A stretch of DNA of 64,000 nucleotides from Tragulus kanchil (GCA_022376925.1 JAIOJX010000004.1:123033123-123097122), one strand, 5' to 3'; shown: positions 1-12,833, counted from the stretch's first letter. Made by a program: numbers and translations. The notes: generated by a model not told the origin, from the letters alone.

Positions 1-180
1 GCATCGGTCGTTGCAGAGCACCGGCTCTGGGTGCATGTTCCCCAGAGCTCCGACTCGGTAATTGGACACATCGGTCCAGCCGCTCCGCGGCACGTGGGAT
101 CTTCCCAGGCCAGGGCTCGAACCGGCACCCCTTGCACTGCAAGGCGGTGTCCTTACCCACTGGACCACCAGGGGAAGCCC
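1..180 (-). repeat. Young CHR-like tRNA-Glu SINE (copy a), cut by window edge
   Basis: Read on the minus strand, the element begins at 180 with the tRNA-Glu-like head: box A with GGTCCAGTGGG and box B GGTTCGA. It continues into a CpG-rich body with a GAGCGGCTGGACC motif and a CAGAGCCGGTGCTCTG-like segment. Its 3' part lies outside the window. At least eight related insertions occur in the window. Its many retained CpGs suggest a recent insertion. Confidence 0.75.
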
Positions 181-189
181 AGAAAGGGG

Positions 190-223
190 AAATCTTAACC
201 ACTGGACCACTAGGGAAGTTCCT
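190..223 (-). repeat. CHR-type SINE head remnant
   Basis: A second tRNA-Glu-type head end (cttaaccactggaccac, then agggaagttcc) follows directly after the young SINE. The young copy probably inserted into an older CHR SINE. Confidence 0.5.
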
Positions 224-325
224 GCCTACTCTTAATTTTCAAAGATGAGATTCGAACGAGCTGATATCCTGAGAAAGGAGATAGAATGCTTTGTATTTGA
301 TGAAGAGAGTCCATTTAATATGTGG

Positions 326-2613
326 AGTTCTGGAGGACAAATCAGTTGCATAAAGAGAGCAGGCCTTGCTATGAGAAAGAATTGGGAATGCTCTGGATAT
401 GAAGGTAGACTCCTGTTAGGATGAACTGGAGTCTGCTGACAGGGAAGGGCAGCGTGGACCCTAATGCTGACCTTACCAGGAGAACAGGGAATTCAAGACT
501 CACTGCAGGCTCTAAGGATTTGGGGTAAAGGCTAGTTTCAGGGCAGAGAGTGCTGAAGGCAGGAACCCCTCCTAGATGATACATTCACCCTGGCATGATT
601 TCAAGCCTTTGTAGAAAAAATGGCTGAGCATCAGAGGGTGGACTTGTATTTGAGAAATGGAAGAGCTGAAACCTTGGAACTATAACCCAGAAGAGGGACA
701 CACAGTCCATAGCTGGAGCAGGACCAAGAGTGACCGTGGTGCTAATGGGCTGAGGACAGTGTCCAGTTCTCTCTCCCTCTTTCATCATCTGATTTCTGGG
801 CGCTCTTTGTGCTCTTGGACAATAAGGGGTGTGTATTGTGAAACTGTGAGAGAGAGCAGAGGCAGGACTTGAGAGGACATTCTAGACAGAAAGGGTATAT
901 GAGACTTGGAACAATTAAGTTTTAAAGAATCATCATCATATTTTCACTCAAAATAGTTTGCAGGAGGTCGTGTAGACCATGCCAGCCGTCACTATATCTA
1001 AATGAAGAATGAGACTGAAATCTAGCCCCAAAATACATACCTTAAAAGAATAGAGGCCTTGTAGATAATTTTATGAGAACAGAATTTGTGGCTGCCCTCT
1101 GAGCTTGATCTGGCCTGAACATGTGAACAAGATGAATAATGCATAAGCAGAACAATGAGATCTATTCACTTACCCGAGCTGGTTTTGAGAAACAGAAACC
1201 AAGTTATCATTGTTGTAGTACTGACTCAAAGGACAAAAGCAATTCATTTAAAACAGGTTCTTCAAAACTGGTTAACATACAAACTTCTTCTAAGGGAAAA
1301 TATTTCACGGATTTCCACCAATGAACTATCTTTCCTATGATATGGTCTTTCCCTCTTCTTTATTTTCTCCTTTTTTCTTGTGCTTGGGGACTCATGGAGA
1401 TTCTTAAATCTTCAGTTTCTTTCTTTTTTTTCTTAATCAAATTTAGAAAAGTTTCAGCCATTATCTCTTAGTTCTGGAGGACAAATCAGTTGCATAAAGA
1501 GAGCAGGCCTTGCTATGAGAAAGAATTGGGAATGCTCTGGATATGAAGGTAGACTCCTGTTAGGATGAACTGGAGTCTGCTGACAGGGAAGGGCAGCGTG
1601 GACCCTAATGCTGACCTTACCAGGAGAACAGGGAATTCAAGACTCACTGCAGGCTCTAAGGATTTGGGGTAAAGGCTAGTTTCAGGGCAGAGAGTGCTGA
1701 AGGCAGGAACCCCTCCTAGATGATACATTCACCCTGGCATGATTTCAAGCCTTTGTAGAAAAAATGGCTGAGCATCAGAGGGTGGACTTGTATTTGAGAA
1801 ATGGAAGAGCTGAAACCTTGGAACTATAACCCAGAAGAGGGACACACAGTCCATAGCTGGAGCAGGACCAAGAGTGACCGTGGTGCTAATGGGCTGAGGA
1901 CAGTGTCCAGTTCTCTCTCCCTCTTTCATCATCTGATTTCTGGGCGCTCTTTGTGCTCTTGGACAATAAGGGGTGTGTATTGTGAAACTGTGAGAGAGAG
2001 CAGAGGCAGGACTTGAGAGGACATTCTAGACAGAAAGGGTATATGAGACTTGGAACAATTAAGTTTTAAAGAATCATCATCATATTTTCACTCAAAATAG
2101 TTTGCAGGAGGTCGTGTAGACCATGCCAGCCGTCACTATATCTAAATGAAGAATGAGACTGAAATCTAGCCCCAAAATACATACCTTAAAAGAATAGAGG
2201 CCTTGTAGATAATTTTATGAGAACAGAATTTGTGGCTGCCCTCTGAGCTTGATCTGGCCTGAACATGTGAACAAGATGAATAATGCATAAGCAGAACAAT
2301 GAGATCTATTCACTTACCCGAGCTGGTTTTGAGAAACAGAAACCAAGTTATCATTGTTGTAGTACTGACTCAAAGGACAAAAGCAATTCATTTAAAACAG
2401 GTTCTTCAAAACTGGTTAACATACAAACTTCTTCTAAGGGAAAATATTTCACGGATTTCCACCAATGAACTATCTTTCCTATGATATGGTCTTTCCCTCT
2501 TCTTTATTTTCTCCTTTTTTCTTGTGCTTGGGGACTCATGGAGATTCTTAAATCTTCAGTTTCTTTCTTTTTTTTCTTAATCAAATTTAGAAAAGTTTCA
2601 GCCATTATCTCTT
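326..2613. repeat. Direct tandem duplication 1 (326-1469 / 1470-2613)
   Basis: Two head-to-tail copies of 1144 bp with no difference found by eye. The sequence before 326 and after 2613 is unrelated, so the junction at 1469/1470 joins the unit end to its own start. It belongs to the window-wide series of about 1.1 kb duplications and is probably an assembly artefact. Apart from an L1M-like 3' part I recognise nothing inside, and its short open frames do not look like genes. Confidence 0.85.
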
Positions 2614-2750
2614 CCAATCTTTTTTTCTATCACCACACTCAGCCCAGTTAGTCCAATAAGATATAATCGGTTTGCTTGAAGTTGTTCCACAGCTCACTGA
2701 TACTCTATTTTATTTTTTTCAGTTTTTCTTAGAGACTACTGTCCTGCACA
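2484..2750. repeat. Ancient L1M-like fragment
   Basis: The text around 2525-2560 (cttgtgcttggggactcat), 2590-2612 (gtttcagccattatctctt) and 2676-2720 (ttgaagttgttccacagctc) matches a widespread old mammalian L1 3' region that I recognise from general knowledge. Its first part also appears in the left duplicate at about 1340-1469. The subfamily is not assigned. Confidence 0.45.
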
Positions 2751-3184
2751 ACCTGATGCCCAATGTCTGAAAATCATTGTTTTTTGTGTTTTCACCCTTT
2801 TTTTTTTTTTTTTTTTAAATATTTCCAGCAGGGGTACTGGTCCTGGGCTACTCCATCTTAGTTAAAAGGTGAATGAAACCATCAAGAGTCACTTTCAAAA
2901 CTTCTCTCTCAAAAAAATAGGAAACATCTCTCCCCCAGTAACCTTCAGGAAATGTCTCTTTCAGGTTCACTGATCATTAATGGTCATGTGTTCACCCCAA
3001 AGCCATAACTCTTGCAGCACACGACCAGCTCTGTGGTTCTGCTCAAACAGTCCACCTGCCTTCTATCCTCCCTGCCCATCCTATCGTCTCTGCCTTAGAA
3101 AAGCACAGTCTCTTCATCACAGACCACGGGAGAGTTCTGTGCACAGGGAGAAGCCTTGCCACTTGAGAGGTACTCGTGGGACAA
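2751..3184. other. No recognised feature; poly-T tract
   Basis: The stretch has a T tract at about 2799-2816 and otherwise unremarkable sequence. An open frame of 83 codons at 2980-3231 on the plus strand shows no family resemblance and runs into a repeat. Confidence 0.4.
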
Positions 3185-3308
3185 GCAGTACCCCTCAAGC
3201 AGCACCTGGGAACCACCTGGAAGTTTGTTAGGAATGTTAACCCACTCAGAATCTGCAGCTTAGTAAGATCCCTGCATGCTTCATGTGCACATTAACATTT
3301 GAGAAGTG
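3185..3308. repeat. MER5A-like DNA transposon fragment
   Basis: The pieces gcagcacctgggaaccacctgg and cagaatctgca resemble the non-autonomous hAT element MER5A. A CHR SINE interrupts it at 3309, and similar sequence resumes after about 3700. Confidence 0.4.
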
Positions 3309-3697
3309 GGCTTCCCTGATAGATCAATGGTAAAGAGTTCACCTGCTCATACAGGAGACACGGGTTTGATCCCTGATCCAGGAAGATCCCACATGCTGCG
3401 GAGCAACTAACCTCGAGAGCCACAACTATGGAGCCTGCGCTCTAGAGCCTTGGAGTCGAAACTATGGAGCCCGTGTGCTGCAACTACTGAAGCCCGTGTG
3501 CCCTAGAGCCCGAGTTCCACAACAAGAGAAGTCACTGCAACAATAAGCCTGCTCACCTCCACTAGAGAGTAGCCCCCACTCCCTGCAACTAGAGGAGAGC
3601 CTGTGGCAGCAGTGAAAACCCAGAATATCCAAAAATAAATAGATTAAAAAAAAAAGACATTCAATCAAAAACCTGCACAAAAAAATTAAAAAAAAGT
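3309..3697 (+). repeat. CHR-type tRNA-Glu SINE
   Basis: The head starts ggcttccctgatagatcaat, with a box-B-like GGTTTGATCCC. A body with repeated CACAACTA and GCCCGTGTG motifs follows, and the end is an A-rich tail (aaaaataaatagatt). A target-site duplication close to TTTGAGAAGTG flanks it at about 3298-3308 and 3701-3711. Confidence 0.75.
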
Positions 3698-4330
3698 AAA
3701 GTTTGAGAAGTGCTTTATTTAGATCTAGGGGTCCTTTGTGACTTCACTTCCAGAGTAGTGGTTCTTGAACCTAACAGCAGATGACCTGGGCAGTTTTGAT
3801 CATTCCAGCGAGGTGTGTCTAACCATCTTAGCGATTTTGTGACTCTGGTTAAGGTTGTGTTGTTAACAGACATGTCTTCCTCAAACTCCTCACAACTTGG
3901 AGTCATGAAGGAGAGTTTATCTCTGAAGATCCCAGGAGCTGCATTGGACAAGCACAGCCTAGACGTGAATACTCGAGGGGCACGGCCTTGCATGCCCGGG
4001 GCACTGTCCTTATGCTGTTCCACTAGGGTTATCAGGTGGTTATAAAATCATGGAGTCTCTGGGACTGATACTTCCAGGATCTTACAGACAGCATACTTCA
4101 TTCTGAAATAGGAATGTTAGGAATGTTGGCATTATAAAATGATGATAGTGATGAGTCTAAACTTTGACATCTAGCTTTCTCATTTACAGGGCAAGAAGAC
4201 TGATTTCTCTAGCCCTCACTTTTTTGTGAATTGAAAGGATTAGACTGCTACTGAAGGACTCTTAAATCCCATTGAACCCAACCAACTAAACAACCTGAAG
4301 CCAGACAGGGTTAGAATGATAATCTCTTTG

Positions 4331-4483
4331 TTGTTATTTAGTTGCTAAGGCATGTCTGACAGTCCAGAGTGCTGGAGTAGGTTGCCATTTCCTTCCCTAG
4401 AGGACTTTCCTGACCCAGGGCTCAAACCCACATCTCCTGCATGGGCAGGTGGGTTCTTTACCACTGAGCCACCAGGGAAACCC
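4331..4483 (-). repeat. Bov-tA SINE, internally deleted
   Basis: Read on the plus strand it begins gttgctaaggcatgtctgac (the Bov-A end) and finishes ttaccactgagccaccaggg (the tRNA head). The middle of a normal Bov-tA is missing. The duplicated copy lies at 5397-5549. Confidence 0.75.
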
Positions 4484-5396
4484 AGATAATCTCTTTACTA
4501 TAGCTGTAAAGCTTCACTGTGGTCCTGTAGACAACACTCTGTATCAGTGTACGAGAACTGCCCAAGTAGACCATGAAAGTGATAAACACGGACTGACAGA
4601 GACTTGCAAAGGACTTTGAAAGATTACTAAAATTACTCTTCCAGAAGGAGGTAAATTATAATCACAAAGCAGGACATGGGGCTCACTGTGACCTAGTGAG
4701 ACAAGCTATGGCTGTAGCGATGAGTCTGACTCATGTGGTCAAAGTTCAGATGCCTTAGAAGGACACTCTGGTTATAGAGACAGAAAGGAACATGGTGTCT
4801 GCTTCTGCTTCTGCAGGAGACAAGGCCCTACCTAGACACATATGAGCTCTGCTGGTTCAATGTCTCCATTTAGTGAAGGTTCAGTGATTGGGGCTTGATA
4901 TGTGATCACCTAAAAGCACCAGAAGCTGCTTTTTAAAAAAATTGATTGCAAAATATTTCAAAAATACAGAAAATAATAGATACAAACAAATACTAGTCTG
5001 TTATTATGTTTCTTTTAGATCCTTCCTTTTCTCTATAGAAATAAATTACACTTACAATGAGTCGTACCCATTCCAATTCACTCTAAAATCATGATTTTTA
5101 AGTTCTCTCCCTTTGAAATTAGAAGATTGTAAAAAATTTTTTTTTTCTCTTACCACTCACTTTATTGTTTGAAATAGGAATGTTAGGAATGTTGGCATTA
5201 TAAAATGATGATAGTGATGAGTCTAAACTTTGACATCTAGCTTTCTCATTTACAGGGCAAGAAGACTGATTTCTCTAGCCCTCACTTTTTTGTGAATTGA
5301 AAGGATTAGACTGCTACTGAAGGACTCTTAAATCCCATTGAACCCAACCAACTAAACAACCTGAAGCCAGACAGGGTTAGAATGATAATCTCTTTG

Positions 5397-5549
5397 TTGT
5401 TATTTAGTTGCTAAGGCATGTCTGACAGTCCAGAGTGCTGGAGTAGGTTGCCATTTCCTTCCCTAGAGGACTTTCCTGACCCAGGGCTCAAACCCACATC
5501 TCCTGCATGGGCAGGTGGGTTCTTTACCACTGAGCCACCAGGGAAACCC
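5397..5549 (-). repeat. Bov-tA SINE, second copy in duplication 2
   Basis: It matches the element at 4331-4483 base for base as far as I can see, with the same internal deletion. It is a copy made by the duplication and not a second insertion. Confidence 0.75.
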
Positions 5550-6639
5550 AGATAATCTCTTTACTATAGCTGTAAAGCTTCACTGTGGTCCTGTAGACAA
5601 CACTCTGTATCAGTGTACGAGAACTGCCCAAGTAGACCATGAAAGTGATAAACACGGACTGACAGAGACTTGCAAAGGACTTTGAAAGATTACTAAAATT
5701 ACTCTTCCAGAAGGAGGTAAATTATAATCACAAAGCAGGACATGGGGCTCACTGTGACCTAGTGAGACAAGCTATGGCTGTAGCGATGAGTCTGACTCAT
5801 GTGGTCAAAGTTCAGATGCCTTAGAAGGACACTCTGGTTATAGAGACAGAAAGGAACATGGTGTCTGCTTCTGCTTCTGCAGGAGACAAGGCCCTACCTA
5901 GACACATATGAGCTCTGCTGGTTCAATGTCTCCATTTAGTGAAGGTTCAGTGATTGGGGCTTGATATGTGATCACCTAAAAGCACCAGAAGCTGCTTTTT
6001 AAAAAAATTGATTGCAAAATATTTCAAAAATACAGAAAATAATAGATACAAACAAATACTAGTCTGTTATTATGTTTCTTTTAGATCCTTCCTTTTCTCT
6101 ATAGAAATAAATTACACTTACAATGAGTCGTACCCATTCCAATTCACTCTAAAATCATGATTTTTAAGTTCTCTCCCTTTGAAATTAGAGATTGTAATTT
6201 TATAACAATTACTCTTACATTTAAAAATATTCTAGAAAGTCAAAAATGATATATCTACCCTATTTCTGAGCAAAATAATGACTTCAGAATTCTGTACTTT
6301 ATATTACCTACTCCATTTCCTATTTGTTAAGTATCTTAGTTTTACTTCACTTGAATTCCTCTGTTCAGTAATCATTATTATTATTATTTCAAATAGTGAA
6401 TAAGTATTTACCAGAGTACTTGCCAAGTTCTTTGATCCCTCTACTGGTTCTTTGATCTCTACATGTTCCGTTCCTGTTAAATTTTCTTTTTCTAAGATAC
6501 ATTCTTTAGTAGTTCTTTCAGGAGCTGCTTGAAAACACACATTTTCCTTGTTTTATCCATCCTCGTGATGATAATTAGCAGATATTTTTCCTTAGCACTT
6601 TCTGTTATTTTGTGGTCTTTGTTTTTTCCTGTTGAGAAG

Positions 6640-6838
6640 TCTGCTTTAGTATAATTGTTACTCTGTAGGCCCTGTGTTTTGTTGTTGTTCTGAATACTAA
6701 AATTTTCTTATCACTGGTGTTCTGCAATTTTACTTGGATAAATCTAAGTGTGGGTCAATTTTCACTTGTTTAGCTTAGTATTCATTGTGATTCTTAAATC
6801 TAAACATGTAAGTCTTTCATTGATCCTGGACAATTCTT
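6640..6838. repeat. L1M-like ancient LINE fragment, split by TMA7 retrocopy
   Basis: Text around 6730-6830 (agtgtgggtcaattttcact, attcattgtgattcttaaat) matches an old mammalian L1 region. The match seems to continue at about 7245-7330 after the retrocopy (ttgcctctccccagtcattc). Confidence 0.4.
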
Positions 6839-6844
6839 CTTTTC

Positions 6845-7709
<865 letters not shown>

Positions 7710-7890
7710 CTTGAAGACTAAAAAAATATCTAGGTTTCTCTTCTTCCAAAACAGCAAGTGCTGTCCCCATCCTGAGGTCTCCCTCCAGTTACCACTCTTG
7801 TTATCTTCCTTTCTTCTAAAGGCATTCTGCTACATTTCTGCAAATTTTCCTTCCCAAGTCACTTTCGAACCAACCTTTTTTTAATTTTTC

Positions 7891-8090
7891 CACATGCTTA
7901 GCTGTGGGCTGCTGTATAGCACAGGAAGCTCAGCCTGGTGCTCAGTGATGACCTAGAAGGGTGGGATGCTGGTCGTGTGGGGAAGTGGGCACATATGTAT
8001 ACTTACGGCCGATTTACATTGTATGGAAGATACCAGCACAACATTGTAAAGCAATTACGTTTCAATTAAAAATAATAAAAAAATAAAATT
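7891..8090 (+). repeat. Artiodactyl L1 3' end
   Basis: The stretch contains ctgtatagcacaggaagctc, then atgacctagaagggtgggat, then caacattgtaaagcaattac with a final AT-rich tail. This is the usual order in the L1 3' UTR of cetartiodactyls. The copy in the duplicate is at 8997-9195. Confidence 0.7.
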
Positions 8091-8149
8091 CTGTATTAAA
8101 AATCTTACTTTTGCACTTTAATTATGATGATGATGATAATAATTATTCT

Positions 8150-8345
8150 AAGCCCTTGCATTTTGCTAGGCATTGGGCTAAGTGCTTCACATCATTGTCC
8201 CACTTAATCCTCCTAATAATACAGTGAGGTAGAAACGATTCTTCCTATTCTGCAGATGTTGAACTTGAGATTTAGAGAAATTGAACAACTTGCCTGAGTC
8301 ATATTCCTAGTAAGTGGGGAGCTAGGACTTGAAGTCAAGGTTCCT
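8150..8345 (-). repeat. MIR SINE
   Basis: Minus-strand MIR signature: gggctaagtgcttcacatca, then cctcctaataatacagtgag, then an aacttgcctgagtcat core and agtaagtggggagctagga. The duplicate is at 9255-9450. Confidence 0.7.
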
Positions 8346-8535
8346 TGACCAGCTACTTGGAGTCACTAGATTAAGGTGCCTGTCCTGCTTTCAGGATTCC
8401 AGCTACATCATCCAATCACAGTCCTTAGTGTTTTAGCTTGCCAAGTTTTCTGATATTTGTAGCCTGTAGTGTCCTGTTGTTGACCTAGACTACAATGCTT
8501 TAAGTTCCTTAAGGGCTGGGTCTCTGGTAAAGTAT

Positions 8536-8747
8536 TTACTTTTGGCTGCACTGGGTCTTAGTTGTGGCACATTGAACCCTCGTTGAGACTCTCGGGTTTC
8601 TCTTGAGTTGCGGTACATGGGCTCCGTAGTTGTGGCTTTTAGGTTTCATTGCCCTGAGGCATGTGGTATCTTCCCCAATCAGGAATCAAATCCACCTTCC
8701 CTGCATTGGCAAATAGATTCTTAACCACTGACCCACCAGGGAAGTCT
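8536..8747 (-). repeat. CHR-type tRNA-Glu SINE
   Basis: The stretch runs from tacttttggctgcactgggtc through tgagttgcggtacatgggct to cttaaccactgacccaccag, which is the inverted tRNA-Glu head. Confidence 0.7.
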
Positions 8748-8996
8748 CACTTTTTATATTTTTAATTTGTAGTACCTAGCACAGGAATTAGAACACAGTA
8801 GGCATTTGAATTTATCTTGAAGACTAAAAAAATATCTAGGTTTCTCTTCTTCCAAAACAGCAAGTGCTGTCCCCATCCTGAGGTCTCCCTCCAGTTACCA
8901 CTCTTGTTATCTTCCTTTCTTCTAAAGGCATTCTGCTACATTTCTGCAAATTTTCCTTCCCAAGTCACTTTCGAACCAACCTTTTTTTAATTTTTC

Positions 8997-9195
8997 CACA
9001 TGCTTAGCTGTGGGCTGCTGTATAGCACAGGAAGCTCAGCCTGGTGCTCAGTGATGACCTAGAAGGGTGGGATGCTGGTCGTGTGGGAAGTGGGCACATA
9101 TGTATACTTACGGCCGATTTACATTGTATGGAAGATACCAGCACAACATTGTAAAGCAATTACGTTTCAATTAAAAATAATAAAAAAATAAAATT
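8997..9195 (+). repeat. Artiodactyl L1 3' end, duplicate
   Basis: It has the same order of motifs as the 7891-8090 element, with one G fewer in a homopolymer. It is part of duplication 3. Confidence 0.7.
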
Positions 9196-9254
9196 CTGTA
9201 TTAAAAATCTTACTTTTGCACTTTAATTATGATGATGATGATAATAATTATTCT

Positions 9255-9450
9255 AAGCCCTTGCATTTTGCTAGGCATTGGGCTAAGTGCTTCACATCAT
9301 TGTCCCACTTAATCCTCCTAATAATACAGTGAGGTAGAAACGATTCTTCCTATTCTGCAGATGTTGAACTTGAGATTTAGAGAAATTGAACAACTTGCCT
9401 GAGTCATATTCCTAGTAAGTGGGGAGCTAGGACTTGAAGTCAAGGTTCCT
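9255..9450 (-). repeat. MIR SINE, duplicate
   Basis: It matches the MIR at 8150-8345 and is carried by duplication 3. Confidence 0.7.
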
Positions 9451-9640
9451 TGACCAGCTACTTGGAGTCACTAGATTAAGGTGCCTGTCCTGCTTTCAGG
9501 ATTCCAGCTACATCATCCAATCACAGTCCTTAGTGTTTTAGCTTGCCAAGTTTTCTGATATTTGTAGCCTGTAGTGTCCTGTTGTTGACCTAGACTACAA
9601 TGCTTTAAGTTCCTTAAGGGCTGGGTCTCTGGTAAAGTAT

Positions 9641-9852
9641 TTACTTTTGGCTGCACTGGGTCTTAGTTGTGGCACATTGAACCCTCGTTGAGACTCTCGG
9701 GTTTCTCTTGAGTTGCGGTACATGGGCTCCGTAGTTGTGGCTTTTAGGTTTCATTGCCCTGAGGCATGTGGTATCTTCCCCAATCAGGAATCAAATCCAC
9801 CTTCCCTGCATTGGCAAATAGATTCTTAACCACTGACCCACCAGGGAAGTCT
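9641..9852 (-). repeat. CHR-type SINE, duplicate
   Basis: It matches the CHR SINE at 8536-8747 and is carried by duplication 3. Confidence 0.7.
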
Positions 9853-10027
9853 CACTTTTTATATTTTTAATTTGTAGTACCTAGCACAGGAATTAGAACA
9901 CAGTAGGCATTTGAATTTATCTTGAATGAAGGATTTTATTCTTTACTATTTCTGCTTATTAGACCCTCCTTCAACTATTCCATTCATGTGAACATTTAAT
10001 CCAATGATACTTCTGGAGCGAAGAGGT

Positions 10028-10099
10028 GCTCAGAGGGCCTCATGTCTGGAATGTTCTGATTTGCAGTCAGATGCATTATCCATTGGGCCACTGGCCCCC
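10028..10099 (-). pseudogene. tRNA-Arg-like pseudogene (anticodon position reads GCA)
   Basis: On the minus strand, TGGCCCAATGGATAATGC resembles the D arm of the tRNA-Arg(TCG) family. It is followed by a perfect 5-bp anticodon stem TCTGA/TCAGA closing the loop CTGCAAA. About 33 of 41 positions of the D and anticodon region agree with tRNA-Arg(TCG) as I remember it. The T arm is broken: the box B GGTTCGA is replaced by AGACATGAGG and the stem does not pair. It should be inactive. The copy in the duplicate is at 11180-11251. Confidence 0.45.
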
Positions 10100-11179
10100 C
10101 ATGAGGGGCTCATGTCTGAATCACCGGGGAGAGCTTTTCAAACCTATATATTCCTTTATTGCCATCTTGATTGTCCTCTCTATGGGGCGTGTTCTCCAAG
10201 TGTCCTTACTGAGCCACTGAAAGAAATATGTTACACCCCCCCGATGTATTCGGAGGACCAAAACTTCAGGATCTCTGAGTCAGGCACTGTGTATCCCTAT
10301 TTAAATGTTCCATGCACACACATTTTGCCATTTTAAATTCCTGAACTTGTCAGAAATTCCTTTTCATCTTGGAGATGTTAGATTCATAAAAGTAACAAAC
10401 TAGAGGGGGCCTAATATTACCTGATCCATTTTTTCATATTTCAATAAGGAACCCGAGGCCTTGAGAATTTAATCAGTATTTCAGTAGTTGTATCCTTTGC
10501 AATGGCTGGCAATGCATTAAGCACATAAAAACGTGCTCAATAAATACTCACCATAAGGATGAAAAAATTAGAAATAAAAATCAGATTGACATCAAAGTTG
10601 TCCTGCCTTTTTACTATGCCTCGGGGCAAAAATGCTATATTCTAACCATATCCAGTCTCAAATGCCTGATAAAAATATGAATTGGACACATCCTGTCTCT
10701 GCTGTTCTCTCTTATCTTTGAGTTCTTGGGGTATTATTATAAGGTATGCTGTATGGTCTAGTGCTTATGGTTTTTAATATCTTCCTGCACATTTGTAATA
10801 TCTTCCTGCATTTTGTCTTCTCCCCAGTAAATGCTCTGAGGGTATCTTAGTTTGTATAGCTTTGCCTCCCTCCCCCACACCTAACCCTGGAACAGTTGGA
10901 ATTCTAATAATGGTTAACAGTGTGGATTTCAATAATGGTTAATAAGTTCCTTTTCATTGATTACTGATAGATTAACTGATGCCTCACCTCTGAGTAAAGT
11001 TGCTATACAGATAACAATGACCTTTCATGAATTGAATACTGTCATGTGACATAGGTTTAAAAGTAAATGAAAGGAGGTTAAATTCTCTTTTCAGGGTAAC
11101 GATAGCAAAAAACACAGGGTGCTGACTTGTTCTTAGAAACTGAACATTTAATCCAATGATACTTCTGGAGCGAAGAGGT

Positions 11180-11251
11180 GCTCAGAGGGCCTCATGTCTG
11201 GAATGTTCTGATTTGCAGTCAGATGCATTATCCATTGGGCCACTGGCCCCC
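11180..11251 (-). pseudogene. tRNA-Arg-like pseudogene, duplicate
   Basis: It is identical to 10028-10099, including the closed anticodon stem and the broken T arm. It is carried by duplication 4. Confidence 0.45.
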
Positions 11252-12544
11252 CATGAGGGGCTCATGTCTGAATCACCGGGGAGAGCTTTTCAAACCTATA
11301 TATTCCTTTATTGCCATCTTGATTGTCCTCTCTATGGGGCGTGTTCTCCAAGTGTCCTTACTGAGCCACTGAAAGAAATATGTTACAACCCTCCGATGTA
11401 TTAGGAGGACCAAAACTTCAGAATCTCTGAGTCAGGCACTGTGTATTCCTATTTAAATATTCCATGCACACACATTTTGCCATTTTAAATTCCTGAACTT
11501 GTCAGAAATTCCTTTTTCATCTTGGAGATGTTAGATTCATAAAAAGTAACAAACTAGAGGGGACCTAATATTACCTGATCCATTTTTTCATATTTCAATA
11601 AGGAACCCGAGGCCTTGAGAATTTAATCAGTATTTCAGTAGTTGTATCCTTTGCAATGGCTGGCAATGCATTAAGCACATAAAAACGTGCTCAATAAATA
11701 CTCACCATAAGGATGAAAAAATTAGAAATAAAAATCAGATTGACATCAAAGTTGTCCTGCCTTTTTACTATGCCTCGGGGCAAAAATGCTATATTCTAAC
11801 CATATCCAGTCTCAAATGCCTGATAAAAATATGAATTGGACACATCCTGTCTCTGCTGTTCTCTCTTATCTTTGAGTTCTTGGGGTATTATTATAAGGTA
11901 TGCTGTATGGTCTAGTGCTTATGGTTTTTAATATCTTCCTGCACATTTGTAATATCTTCCTGCATTTTGTCTTCTCCCCAGTAAATGCTCTGAGGGTATC
12001 TTAGTTTGTATAGCTTTGCCTCCCTCCCCCACACCTAACCCTGGAACAGTTGGAATTCTAATAATGGTTAACAGTGTGGATTTCAATAATGGTTAATAAG
12101 TTCCTTTTCATTGATTACTGATAGATTAACTGATGCCTCACCTCTGAGTAAAGTTGCTATACAGATAACAATGACCTTTCATGAATTGAATACTGTCATG
12201 TGACATAGGTTTAAAAGTAAATGAAAGGAGGTTAAATTCTCTTTTCAGGGTAACGATAGCAAAAAACACAGGGTGCTGACTTGTTCTTAGAAACTGAAAA
12301 GTACATATTTTGAGTGTAGCTTCCTGTTATTTATGGACATGTGATCCTAGTCTGCAAAAGTCAGCACAGCTGAAAACGATGTATTATTTAGTTATTGCAC
12401 AATCACAACCCCAGAGCCTTGTGAATGTTAATATTTTCTGGGAATGATAACAGACTTTGGAAAGATAAAAGCTGCAAAAAAATAGAAGTTATCCACAGTT
12501 TTGGAACCTGAATTCTATTGCACAGGAAAAGACCAACATGAAGA

Positions 12545-12722
12545 GCCCAGAGTGGCAATAAATTAGCCTGGGAGTCAGGAGACTAGAGTTCTAGTTCTGC
12601 TCTGATTCAAGCCAGCTGTGAGACCTTGAATAAGCCTATAAGTCTTGCTGGACCTATAGCTTCTCATCTTTGAATCCAGACGATTTATCGATGATGCCTC
12701 TTCCAGTTCTAAGACTCTCCCA
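12545..12722 (+). repeat. MIR SINE
   Basis: The MIR order is visible on the plus strand: cctgggagtcaggagactag, ctagttctgctctgattcaa, ctgtgagaccttgaataag and then cttctcatctttgaat. Confidence 0.55.
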
Positions 12723-12833
12723 TTTATTTGAAACAGTAACCACTGTGATAGGGAGAATGTGTAATCGAGATAGAAAGTGTCAGCACTGGAAAGATGGATT
12801 GTATGATGCAGAGGAATAAACGTGTGATCTTTT

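Larger units (their letters stand above)
4105..6196. repeat. Direct tandem duplication 2 (4105-5170 / 5171-6196)
   Basis: The period is 1066 bp. The left copy ends with about 40 bases (aaaaaatttttttttt to tttattgttt) that differ from what follows the right copy (attttataacaattact). They read as a degraded version of the true continuation. Confidence 0.85.
7710..9920. repeat. Direct tandem duplication 3 (7710-8815 / 8816-9920)
   Basis: The period is 1106 bp. One base differs in a G run (gtgtggggaag at about 7978 against gtgtgggaag at about 9084). The junction has the micro-overlap CTTGAA. It contains an L1 3' end, a MIR and a CHR SINE, each listed twice. Confidence 0.85.
9990..12296. repeat. 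Direct tandem duplication 4 (9990-11141 / 11142-12296)
   Basis: The period is about 1152 bp. This pair carries a cluster of about ten differences (substitutions and one-base indels) between 10228 and 10405 of the left copy. The rest looks identical. It also carries the tRNA-Arg-like pseudogene. No gene is recognised. Confidence 0.85.

Noticed and set aside
326..2613. Satellite DNA or a tandem gene array as explanation for the 1.1 kb repeats
   Set aside because: Each pair has a different sequence and only two copies, and the units contain ordinary unique DNA and dispersed repeats. The breakpoints are noisy.
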